Shown piece after piece: positions 29,122-37,646 of a stretch of 64,000 nucleotides of DNA; the first letter of the stretch is position 1; each line of letters opens with the position of its first letter. This stretch comes from Bacteroidota bacterium. GTDB taxonomy: Bacteria > Bacteroidota > Bacteroidia > Flavobacteriales_D > Sanyastnellaceae. The stretch covers positions 40,942-104,941 of the forward strand of contig NVXE01000010.1 of NCBI GenBank assembly GCA_002746975.1, written 5' to 3'. Below the pieces are notes generated by a model. That model was not told the origin of the DNA. It did not search any database and saw nothing but the letters and a program-made list of their open reading frames with translations. Both the position numbers and the translations under genes were made by a program.

Positions 29122-30293
29122 GAGTTACTTGACTTGGCTTTAGGACTTTTATTCCTACGATTACTGCCCCTATTTTGTTTGCGTTTTTTATTTTTCTTCT
29201 TATCATCGAAGCGTGTCAACTCATCTTGCCCAACAACGTTACTATACGTTTTCGAAACTTCGTCAGGAAGTTCTTGTATTGCGTACTGAGATAATGAGCG
29301 AATCTTCTCTCCATTATTAGACGCCTCTATAATTCTCTTAGCTTCAGCAAGTGGTATTGGTATCGGCCCTCCTCCTGTATCACCTAAATCTAGGAAGTAC
29401 ACGACTTGTTTAAAGATATCCATCTTAAAAATAACTGCCTTGCCTTTAACGGTAAAAACCTTGTCATTTGGTGAAGGGAACTCTTTTACCGCTTCTACAT
29501 ATTGGTCTAATTCGAAGTTAAGACAACACTTAAGCTTTCCACATTGCCCCGCTAGTTTAATAGGGTTGAGAGCGAGCTGTTGATATCTCGCAGCACCTGT
29601 AGATACTGACCTGAAATCTGTCAACCAAGTTGAACAACACAGTTCCCTACCACAAGCACCAATTCCCCCAACACGAGCTGCTTCTTGGCGAGATCCGATT
29701 TGGCGCATATCAATTCTTAGGTTGAAAGTTGCAGCCAATTCACGTACAAGTTCACGGAAGTCTACTCTCTCATCAGCTATGTAATAGAATGTTGCCTTCT
29801 TTTCGTCACCTTGAAATTCAACATCACTCAGCTTCATCGGGATTTTTAATCGTTTTAAAATTTCCCTAGCTTTCGTTCTTGTGTCGTCTTCCCTTTGTCT
29901 TGCTTTATGCCAAATCTCTATCTCCTCTTTTGAAGATTTATGCAGGATACGTTTTATTTCGTGGTCGTCCCTAACTTTCCTAAGAGACATCTGGGTACGA
30001 ACTAATTCTCCCGTAAGCGAAACCACACCCACGTCAAGTCCTGGATTGAGGTCAAGCGTAACAACATCTCCAACGTAATAACTATCTGTCGATTTTCTTC
30101 TATAGAACCCTTTTCTATTGTTTTTAAATCGAACTTCTACGATATCGAAAGCAGAAACCCCATTAGGTAATGCAATTCCCTCAAGCCAATCATATGTTGT
30201 TTTTCCCCCACAACCGCACGTTCCACAACGTCCGTTGTTTTTACATCCTCTCGGTAGGCCGTCGGCCCCTGAACTACAGCTACTACATCCCAT
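29118..30293 (-). CDS. PSP1 domain protein (RicT/YaaT-like)
   Basis: The 391 residues open with a Cys-rich segment (MGCSSCSSG, then CKNNGRCGTCGCGG) that may bind metal. The PSP1 domain follows (FYYIADERVDFRELVRELA, GACGRELCCSTWL, GQCGKLKCCLNFE), whose paired cysteines bind iron-sulphur clusters in the B. subtilis homologue RicT. The C-terminus is a Lys/Arg/Ser-rich disordered tail. RicT acts in RNA maturation; in Bacteroidota the role is unproven. It is coupled to gldH. A TATCTTCG element lies just before the start and could be its promoter. Confidence 0.85.
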   Translation of the reverse strand: MGCSSCSSGADGLPRGCKNNGRCGTCGCGGKTTYDWLEGIALPNGVSAFDIVEVRFKNNRKGFYRRKSTDSYYVGDVVTLDLNPGLDVGVVSLTGELVRTQMSLRKVRDDHEIKRILHKSSKEEIEIWHKARQREDDTRTKAREILKRLKIPMKLSDVEFQGDEKKATFYYIADERVDFRELVRELAATFNLRIDMRQIGSRQEAARVGGIGACGRELCCSTWLTDFRSVSTGAARYQQLALNPIKLAGQCGKLKCCLNFELDQYVEAVKEFPSPNDKVFTVKGKAVIFKMDIFKQVVYFLDLGDTGGGPIPIPLAEAKRIIEASNNGEKIRSLSQYAIQELPDEVSKTYSNVVGQDELTRFDDKKKNKKRKQNRGSNRRNKSPKAKSSNS

Positions 30294-30348
30294 TGTGATA
30301 CGAAGATACGGTCTTCATGGTCTCCTATACCTCTATGTTTAATCTTTA

Positions 30349-31476
30349 TTAAGACTCTATTCGTAAGAGCGTGTGTAGCTTAATACTAAGGTCGAAAAAA
30401 ACCACTTTAGCATTAACATTACTAGCAATGTCTTTATGTGCATCTTCAACGAACGCACTTAATGCGACAACATTTTTTTCATGGATAAACCTTTGAAATT
30501 TCGAAAGAAATGACTGTTCTCCTTCGGTGAGTCGCACAAGTGAATTTACTCCATAATTTCCTAAAATACACTGTCTTATCATATGCAAGCCGTAAGAAAG
30601 GAATTTCTTTTGGCCTTCCCTTCCTAGAGAAGCAAACTCATTAGCTCCATTCATAATTCCTTCACCATCACGAGCCCAACACGACCTCATCCAATTCGAA
30701 AATAGTTGCAAGTCCGGTGTTTCAGAGCCAACCCTAGATAAACGTATAGCCGCTGCGATATTTGCATCGGTGATGTGAGCCCATTCAGCTGCTTTATCGG
30801 TAGAAACTCCTGTAATAATCGATATTCCATTCGTTGCCTCTATCTCCTTAAGCTTGGGAATATGGACAGTTTGAAGACGGGATAGTATTGTGGGTAATAA
30901 TCTATTTGCCTTTTCTGAAACGAATATTATAACAGTTTTATCTGTTGGCTCCTCTATAAGTTTGAGCATTTTGTTCGCCGTATCTACTCGCATAGTTTCT
31001 GGTAACCAAAAAATCAAAATTTTATATCCGCCATGGAAAGATTTTAAACCAAGCTTTCTATTTATCTCAAGAGCCTCATCAACAGAAATAAAAAGTTGCT
31101 TTCTATCTGCTCCTATCTTATTTAACCAATCTTCGATTCCAATATAACTCGATTCAAGCATGAATTCGCGCCACATAATTTGAAATGGATCAGACACTGA
31201 ACGAGTGCTTCCGTCTTTCTTAAAAAAAGGGAACGCCCACTGTAAATCGGGATGTTGTAATTTTTCATGAGCTAAGCAAGAATTACAAACTCCGCAAGAA
31301 TCTTCTAGTGAAGGGTTTTCACAATGTAGATATCTAGCATAAGCTCTTGCAAGAGCTATCGTGCCAGATCCTTCAGGTCCATCAAATAACTGAGCATGAG
31401 CTATTCTTCCAGAACGTACGGAATCGCGAAGACGTGAAGAGATCTTGGTTTGGCCTATGACATCCGAAAACTGCAT
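30349..31476 (-). CDS. holB: DNA polymerase III delta' subunit
   Basis: This clamp-loader subunit (375 residues) has the AAA+ fold of HolB. The P-loop is degenerate (FDGPEGSGTIALA lacks the usual Lys), as is common in delta' subunits. The four zinc-binding cysteines are present (CENPSLEDSCGVCNSC). Box VIc-like sensor residues follow (TILSRLQTV). Its role is loading the sliding clamp onto DNA. The start ATG at 31474-31476 is preceded by TAACTTG and CACCC, a shortened promoter-like element, so it may have its own leaderless transcript within the long leftward gene run. Confidence 0.85.
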   Translation of the reverse strand: MQFSDVIGQTKISSRLRDSVRSGRIAHAQLFDGPEGSGTIALARAYARYLHCENPSLEDSCGVCNSCLAHEKLQHPDLQWAFPFFKKDGSTRSVSDPFQIMWREFMLESSYIGIEDWLNKIGADRKQLFISVDEALEINRKLGLKSFHGGYKILIFWLPETMRVDTANKMLKLIEEPTDKTVIIFVSEKANRLLPTILSRLQTVHIPKLKEIEATNGISIITGVSTDKAAEWAHITDANIAAAIRLSRVGSETPDLQLFSNWMRSCWARDGEGIMNGANEFASLGREGQKKFLSYGLHMIRQCILGNYGVNSLVRLTEGEQSFLSKFQRFIHEKNVVALSAFVEDAHKDIASNVNAKVVFFDLSIKLHTLLRIES

Positions 31477-31503
31477 GGGTGCAAGTTAAGTCCTGTAAGA
31501 CTG

Positions 31504-33951
31504 TTAGAACGTGGCGTGAAGGGCAATATATATACTACGCCCGGGGGATGAAATTGCCGACGAAAATGATTTATAATGCATGTCAAGTATATTTGAGATA
31601 CCTATTTGAGCATGTAAATAATCATGGAACTCTAGATGAGATTCTATATTAAGAGTCCACCACGATGGATTGCCGTCAACTAAAGTTTCCTGTGGATTAT
31701 CTGTACTACCAGGTCCGTAATCTTGAATCTTTTTCATACCACTAAATAACACAAATGATTCTAATGACCATTTTTTTGCCTTGTATTCAATAGAACTACG
31801 GCCGAAAGTCGGTGGTATGTGTGCTAAGGGGGAGCCCGATGTTAATATACTACCTTTATTAAAGTTAACAATCGTATTAAACATCATACGGTGAACTATG
31901 GGGGCAGCAAATTGAAACCTGGCACCACGAATTGTAGCAGTACCCATATTTTTATTCTTTTGAATTATCGCACTTTCTCCATCAATTATTAATGTAGACT
32001 GTCCATTTAAATAAGCATTTACAGGAGATATAACATCAGTCCAAAGACTAAAAAACCCAGATACTGTTATAGAAAAGCCCTCTATAGGTTGCCATGTGAC
32101 GCTCTCGTCGAAACTGTATAAATATTCTGCCTTAAGCGAGTCGTTAGGTATCAAAACGTATCCTCCTTTCTCTCTAACTTTCGCTGCATCATCGATATTA
32201 GGATGTCTGAATCCTGATGCTAAAGATGATACTGTGGAAATAGTAGGTCCTAAAGGAACTTCTGCCACTAAGCTTCCTGTCAAGGCTCCGTTTGATGTGT
32301 GTATTTCTGAAAACGGTAAAGCCAGTGCAGGTGTTTCATTAAAAACAGCGTCGATCGAAGCATAGCTATACCTCATTCCTATATGGTATATGTTCAGACC
32401 CGAACTCCTTTTTGCAGAGGTAAAAGCGCCTAATGAAGTCATGCTACTCCCTCCATTTGGATATCTAGTCATCAAATTTACTCCCCATTCAGGGTCCGTA
32501 ATAAGAAATCCCTCTGGAGTTAATGCCTTTACTTTTGATTCTACTTCATTAAATTGACCATCTACACCTGCCTCAAATTTCCATCCATCCCCTCTAAAAG
32601 GTGAGGACTTCCATATCGAAGACATAGAAATTACGTCAACTTCCTCTAGTTTCGCTTCTTTAATCGCCTCGCCAAAGCGACGTTTATATCTAGATTCATT
32701 AATTTTTTGGTATGCAATAGTCGTGTGAAGAGATCCCGGAATACCTAAATATTGCTCCCACGAAATCGCTGTCATCAACCTTTCTTGAGGGCCATAATAC
32801 CATTCTGCCCATCTCAAAACGTCACCAGAATAGTCATTAATTTTATCGAATCGAGAAATATTTGATGTCTTACTGTACTGGATATTCGTTTCTATAGCAC
32901 CACCTGGTATCCCAAACCTAAGTTTATGTAGAAAGTCCTTTTGAGAATACCCCGTCGGGCTTTGAATTTCTGGATTAGGGTTTGCAATCAACGAGTCAAC
33001 ACCATCTATTCGTGTGGCAATAAATGGCACTAATCCCCAATCACTATTTCCGTGATTTCGCCTAGATCCCATTTTAAGATCCCCGTATTTGCTAGCACTG
33101 AAAGAAACAACGGTACCCCATCGTAAACCACCAGCTTCAGCAGTCCCGTGTAAAATAGATGAGCTGTTTACACTATTGAATTGAGTTGAAAATAATGACG
33201 AAAAAGAAGATTCAGAGTTATCGCTTCTAAACCTAGGACGCCTAGTTTGGAAATGTACGACGCCCCCTAGGGCATCACTCCCGTACCTTACACTACTCGG
33301 CCCCATAAATACTTGTATGCGCTCTATTGAATTCGGGTCTACCGTTGATGAGTTCTGCAAGTGACCCGATCTGTAAATCGCATTATTCATTCTTACACCA
33401 TCAACTACTAAAAGAACTCTATTTGCTTCGAACCCTCGCAACACTGGGGACCCTCCTCCTTGTTGACTTTGTTGTACGAGTACCTGACCAGTGTTTTGTA
33501 ATAATTCGGCCATGTTTCCGGGCGGAATACCGTTCTTAATTGCCGTTGAACTTAAAGTCGCCGCATCTACAAGTCCGGCATTTGTACCCACATCTGGAAC
33601 TACATTGGATGTTATTCTAACTTCATCAAGGTTAATAGGCATTTCGTCCATCAGAAGAAATAACCCTATCATATCACCCGGTTTTACTATAACTTGCTTA
33701 TACCCCATGCTCCTAAAGACCAAAGTGTCCATAGGGTTTCTAAAAGGAATTATTACTAAGCCATCAGCATCTGACATTGCCGATTCTCCTGTACTAATAT
33801 TAACAACAGCTACAAAAGGTATCGGAATCGAACCATTAACAACCCTAACCTCTTGCTTTTCCTTCCCTTTCTCTTGGCAAAAGGAAATTGATGGCGAAAA
33901 ACTCGACAAAATTAATAGTATACTAGCGTATCGAATCAATTGTAAATCCAT
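31504..33951 (-). CDS. TonB-dependent receptor
   Basis: The 815-residue outer-membrane receptor starts with a signal peptide (ASILLILSSFSPSISFCQ). A short carboxypeptidase-like domain follows (about 28-105), then a plug (SPVLRGFEANRVLLVVDGVR, then VRYGSDALGGVVHF) and a beta-barrel ending in an aromatic residue (ALHATF). The plug resembles haem/vitamin B12-type receptors, but the substrate is not clear. The ATG at 33951 lies one base after the recO stop codon, which supports this start over the TTG 24 bases upstream and suggests coupling to recO. A receptor gene inside a housekeeping operon is mildly unusual. Confidence 0.88.
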   Translation of the reverse strand: MDLQLIRYASILLILSSFSPSISFCQEKGKEKQEVRVVNGSIPIPFVAVVNISTGESAMSDADGLVIIPFRNPMDTLVFRSMGYKQVIVKPGDMIGLFLLMDEMPINLDEVRITSNVVPDVGTNAGLVDAATLSSTAIKNGIPPGNMAELLQNTGQVLVQQSQQGGGSPVLRGFEANRVLLVVDGVRMNNAIYRSGHLQNSSTVDPNSIERIQVFMGPSSVRYGSDALGGVVHFQTRRPRFRSDNSESSFSSLFSTQFNSVNSSSILHGTAEAGGLRWGTVVSFSASKYGDLKMGSRRNHGNSDWGLVPFIATRIDGVDSLIANPNPEIQSPTGYSQKDFLHKLRFGIPGGAIETNIQYSKTSNISRFDKINDYSGDVLRWAEWYYGPQERLMTAISWEQYLGIPGSLHTTIAYQKINESRYKRRFGEAIKEAKLEEVDVISMSSIWKSSPFRGDGWKFEAGVDGQFNEVESKVKALTPEGFLITDPEWGVNLMTRYPNGGSSMTSLGAFTSAKRSSGLNIYHIGMRYSYASIDAVFNETPALALPFSEIHTSNGALTGSLVAEVPLGPTISTVSSLASGFRHPNIDDAAKVREKGGYVLIPNDSLKAEYLYSFDESVTWQPIEGFSITVSGFFSLWTDVISPVNAYLNGQSTLIIDGESAIIQKNKNMGTATIRGARFQFAAPIVHRMMFNTIVNFNKGSILTSGSPLAHIPPTFGRSSIEYKAKKWSLESFVLFSGMKKIQDYGPGSTDNPQETLVDGNPSWWTLNIESHLEFHDYLHAQIGISNILDMHYKSFSSAISSPGRSIYIALHATF

Positions 33952-33952
33952 T

Positions 33953-34690
33953 TTATGCTGAAAAAATCGTCTCAAGAACGTCGTAACTTTTAATCTCTCT
34001 TAACCCCGCATGATTCAGTTGGATAAACATCACCATGCCTAACAACAACTCTTTTCTGCTACTCTTATCTAGTCCCAAAGATTGCATATCATCAAATTTC
34101 ATGCCCGGAATCTTCATCATCAAAAACGCAAGCTCAGATTTTAAAAAATATGCCTCTTTACTCAAATTCATTTCTACCTCTGACCATTCTCCAGTGCTGA
34201 GGTTCAGGCTTCCTGATGTTATTTCTCTTTCGTTTCCCCAAATTTCAGGCATCAATCCAAGTTCGTTTACCAAATTTCCCACGAAAAATATATGAAGATT
34301 CGCAACCGAGTCAGAACTTTCAAGTAAATTAATGGTATCCCACAAGAGATTGAAAACCTCAGGCAAAGGAGCTTCATCTGAGATTGACTTATCTACAACT
34401 TCTGCTATAAAAAATGCAACCGCTGACCTTCTGGCATCTTTTAATATATTATTCGCAGGTAAAACCCTTGAGGCTTCTTTGAAAGTTGCTAATCCATCCT
34501 TCTTTTTCCTCTTATATCCAGAAAGCTCTACTGCTGAGAGAGGGTGCCAAATAGCCTTTTTTATCTTTTTTCCCGTTCTTACCCATAAAGGAATCATTCC
34601 TTTATCTTTAGTAAACAACTTTACAATACGACTAGATTCATTGTAGGGAATCGCTCCTATAACTAACCCTTTTATTACAGAATCGTCCAA
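33953..34690 (-). CDS. recO: DNA repair protein RecO
   Basis: The 245-residue protein fits RecO, which helps RecA load onto SSB-coated DNA in the RecFOR pathway. Its N-terminal OB-fold begins VIKGLVIGAIPYNESSRIV, a typical opening, and the C-terminal helical part includes LNLSTGEW. The zinc-binding cysteines of some RecO proteins are absent, which is usual in Bacteroidota. It begins one base after the lspA-ispG stop and ends one base before the TonB receptor start, so the three are almost certainly read from one transcript. Confidence 0.88.
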   Translation of the reverse strand: MDDSVIKGLVIGAIPYNESSRIVKLFTKDKGMIPLWVRTGKKIKKAIWHPLSAVELSGYKRKKKDGLATFKEASRVLPANNILKDARRSAVAFFIAEVVDKSISDEAPLPEVFNLLWDTINLLESSDSVANLHIFFVGNLVNELGLMPEIWGNEREITSGSLNLSTGEWSEVEMNLSKEAYFLKSELAFLMMKIPGMKFDDMQSLGLDKSSRKELLLGMVMFIQLNHAGLREIKSYDVLETIFSA

Positions 34691-34691
34691 A

Positions 34692-37241
34692 TTAATTATA
34701 CGTATCTGCCGGTTCTACCCAATCTCCTTCGCTCTTAATAAGCTCGATAAGAGCCGTTACACCATCTGCTTCTGGAACGTTTTTCTTAACTACCTCTTTC
34801 TCTCTGTACAGAGTAATCTTACCGGGTCCAGTACCAACATATCCGTAATCTGCATCAGCCATTTCACCGGGACCATTAACAATGCATCCCATAATTCCTA
34901 TCTTCAATCCTTTCAAATGACTTGTCGCTTTTCGAATCTTAGCCGTTGTTTCTTCCAAATCGAATAGTGTTCTGCCACAACTAGGACAAGAAATATACTC
35001 CGTTTTTGAAATTCTAGTCCTCGTTGCCTGAAGTATTCCAAAAGCAATACTATTCCTATCTACCAAACTCACCCCTTGACCTTCCACCCAAACCCCATCA
35101 CCTAAACCATCTATCAAAACTCCTCCAAGATCTGTTGACTGAAACAAAACGAAACTTTCACTATCAACAGCGTCTATACTCCTTCTAAGAATAACTGGCA
35201 AGTCACAATTCTGACTAGTTAAAAACATAACCGCGCTTCTTAGATCAACCATAGCACGCGCATGCTGCGTTTCTAAGATTATTACTACATCGTCCCTCTT
35301 TGACAATTCCCTTAAAAAACTAAGCCCTAAGTCTCCCCTTTCTAAAGAAATAAAGTGAATGACCCCATCCTTTCTTTCCTCTCCTACTTTCCATTCGTCT
35401 TTAGACCAAACCGGATAATGCCTTTCCAGCCCATCTACTCCATTTGCCTTTAATTTCCAAGCAGCCGAATTCATTAAAACTGATAAAGTCCCAGGTAACT
35501 TGAAATTTACTCTCCTATCACCAGAATAAATCAAGTCACAGGCTCTGTCGGAAATATTCCATTTATCATCCTGTATAGAATATCTATATCCCGCTCCCAT
35601 AAGGTTTGCCGGTGTGATTTCTCTATTTCCATAAAGGGTTTGGATTACTACTGGGACATGTTTCGCCCCAATATTAGATACTTCCTTAGATTTTCTTCTC
35701 GAATAATTTAACGAGTCTATTGTTATAGAAGTGGGCTCAATAATAGAGCTATGACTCGATGTCTCCCGATCTGTATATCGACTTACTAAAGCTCGAGCAA
35801 CGGGAAGTTCGGCCTCGGGAGATTCAGTTAACGAAACTCGAATCGTATCACCTATCCCATCTTCTAACAAAGTTCCTATCCCTACAGCGGACTTTATACG
35901 CCCATCCTCTCCATCTCCTGCCTCTGTTACTCCAAGATGAAGCGGGTAATTCATCCCCTCCTCTTCCATTCGCTCAACAAGCAGTCTGTACGCTTGAACC
36001 ATAACGATTGTATTTGATGACTTCATCGAAATAACCATCTCGTAATATTCACATTCCTCTGCTATTCTAAGAAATTCTAGTGCACTTTCTACCATTCCTA
36101 AGGGTGTATCCCCAAACCTACTTGTGATTCTATCCGAAAGTGAACCATGATTAGTTCCTATCCGCATCACTCGTTTTAATTCCTTGCATTTCAATACCAA
36201 AGGAGTGAATTTCTCTCTTATTCTATCTAATTCTAACTTGTATGACTCATCTGTGTACTCGTGTACATCAAACTTCTTTTTATCGGCATAATTACCTGGG
36301 TTTACTCGTATTTTCTCAACAAAATCGGCAGCTCGAGATGCTGCATTTGGAGTAAAATGAATATCTGCTACGATAGGGGTATCAAAACCTGCCTTGCGTA
36401 TGCCCTCAACAATTTCTTCTAGAGCATCAGCGTCACGTATGCTTGGAGCTGTTAATCGAACAAGTTCACTACCTGCTTTAATCATACTGAGACTCTGCTT
36501 AATACTCGCCTCAACATCTAAAGTGTCAGTCGTCGTCATGGACTGTATTCGAATCGGTGCATCTCCTCCTAAACTCAAATTGCCTACCATTACCTTTCGT
36601 GAACTTCTTCTCTTGTAACGGGTAGAATTGGGAATACTTTTTTTTATAGCCTTATATGATTCAGTATCGAAAAATGACTTCTGGTGAAATGCAATCCAAA
36701 TCACCCCTATAGAAATTGCTGCGTCTGCAATATTCCAAATTGGTGGGAAAATCTCAGCTCCTCCTAATCCTAATGGCATCCAAAGTGGCCATTGAACTGT
36801 AAAATGAAACATATCGACAACATTTGCCATAAGCCAAGATGAATATCCTTCCCCTCCAAACTCTGAGACTGTCCCCCATCCTGAATGTGAAAACAATTTT
36901 CCGTAGACTGCGCTATCAATAATATTACCCATCGCACCTGCCCAAATCAGAGCGACACAACGTAGGAGACCCCTATGAGATTTGGCAAGAATAAGTTTAT
37001 ATAAATAATACCCTATACCGACGCATGCTATAAGCCTAAATGTAGTTAACAACAATTTTCCAGCTACACCAGGTAAGGCCCATCCAAAAGCCATCCCTTC
37101 GTTCTCAATAAATTGTAATTCTATTAGCCCCGGAATTAAATCCGAACGTTCACCAATAGTGAAACTAAGCTTAATATAAATTTTAAGTACTTGGTCTAAA
37201 ACCAGTAACGGCAAGACCCACCCTAAAATTAATTTTCGCAT
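34692..37241 (-). CDS. Fusion of lipoprotein signal peptidase (LspA) and IspG
   Basis: Residues 1 to about 195 are signal peptidase II: four membrane helices, the catalytic aspartates D143 (ANVVDMFHF) and D173 (IWNIADAAISIG), and GNIIDS. From about residue 205 to 849 the protein is the large, insertion-containing IspG of Bacteroidota and plants, which makes HMBPP from MEcPP in isoprenoid synthesis. It begins YKRRSSRKVMVGNLSLGG and carries the iron-sulphur motif CPSCGRTLF...GIMGCIVNGPGEM. No stop or usable start codon separates the halves, so IspG would be tethered to the cytoplasmic face of the inner membrane. A run of eight A lies at the joint (36638-36645). Upstream are dksA-like and ileS, the normal lspA neighbours. 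Confidence 0.88.
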   Translation of the reverse strand: MRKLILGWVLPLLVLDQVLKIYIKLSFTIGERSDLIPGLIELQFIENEGMAFGWALPGVAGKLLLTTFRLIACVGIGYYLYKLILAKSHRGLLRCVALIWAGAMGNIIDSAVYGKLFSHSGWGTVSEFGGEGYSSWLMANVVDMFHFTVQWPLWMPLGLGGAEIFPPIWNIADAAISIGVIWIAFHQKSFFDTESYKAIKKSIPNSTRYKRRSSRKVMVGNLSLGGDAPIRIQSMTTTDTLDVEASIKQSLSMIKAGSELVRLTAPSIRDADALEEIVEGIRKAGFDTPIVADIHFTPNAASRAADFVEKIRVNPGNYADKKKFDVHEYTDESYKLELDRIREKFTPLVLKCKELKRVMRIGTNHGSLSDRITSRFGDTPLGMVESALEFLRIAEECEYYEMVISMKSSNTIVMVQAYRLLVERMEEEGMNYPLHLGVTEAGDGEDGRIKSAVGIGTLLEDGIGDTIRVSLTESPEAELPVARALVSRYTDRETSSHSSIIEPTSITIDSLNYSRRKSKEVSNIGAKHVPVVIQTLYGNREITPANLMGAGYRYSIQDDKWNISDRACDLIYSGDRRVNFKLPGTLSVLMNSAAWKLKANGVDGLERHYPVWSKDEWKVGEERKDGVIHFISLERGDLGLSFLRELSKRDDVVIILETQHARAMVDLRSAVMFLTSQNCDLPVILRRSIDAVDSESFVLFQSTDLGGVLIDGLGDGVWVEGQGVSLVDRNSIAFGILQATRTRISKTEYISCPSCGRTLFDLEETTAKIRKATSHLKGLKIGIMGCIVNGPGEMADADYGYVGTGPGKITLYREKEVVKKNVPEADGVTALIELIKSEGDWVEPADTYN

Positions 37242-37263
37242 CTAACTATTGAGTAAGAGGCCG

Positions 37264-37635
37264 TTACTGTCTTTGTTTTGCCTCCATAGAAAGGGTGGCA
37301 TGAGGAACAAGGCGTAAACGCGCTTTAGGAATTAATTTTCCAGTAACACGGCAAATACCGTATGTTTTATTTTTAATTCTGAGCAGGGCGTTTTCAAGAT
37401 TTCTAATAAATTTCTCCTGTCTAGCAGCTAAAGAAGCTGTTTCCTCTCTACTCATAGTTTCAGAACCATCCTCCATCATTTTAAATGTAGGAGCAGTATC
37501 CTCAGTGGTATTATCATCCTTATGAGATAATGACGCACGTAACTGTCGTAAATCTTCCTTTGCTACCTCTAACTTCTTTTCAATCAAATCTTTGAATTCA
37601 ATAAGATCTGCTTCTGAGTATTTCGTTTCTGCCAT
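37264..37635 (-). CDS. DksA/TraR family RNA-polymerase-binding protein
   Basis: The 123-residue protein has the coiled-coil hairpin of DksA (about 10-75) and the C-terminal TYGICRVTGKLIPKARL segment. DksA binds the secondary channel of RNA polymerase and, with ppGpp, adjusts rRNA and stress transcription. Only one of the four zinc cysteines is left, which to my knowledge is usual in the Bacteroidota members. It lies between ileS and lspA-ispG with gaps of 11 and 22 bases, the normal order in this phylum. Confidence 0.85.
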   Translation of the reverse strand: MAETKYSEADLIEFKDLIEKKLEVAKEDLRQLRASLSHKDDNTTEDTAPTFKMMEDGSETMSREETASLAARQEKFIRNLENALLRIKNKTYGICRVTGKLIPKARLRLVPHATLSMEAKQRQ

Positions 37636-37646
37636 AATTACAGCTT

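Noticed and set aside
30349..31476. Degenerate P-loop of HolB as a sign of a broken gene
   Set aside because: Delta' subunits commonly lack a working P-loop; the zinc cysteines and full length are intact.
33491..33961. 156-residue plus-strand frame opposite the TonB-dependent receptor
   Set aside because: It is a shadow of the receptor's N-terminal domains on the other strand, with no signal or family features.
37264..37635. Missing zinc cysteines in the DksA-like protein as an unusual loss
   Set aside because: CRVTGKLI with a single cysteine is, to my knowledge, the usual form in this phylum.
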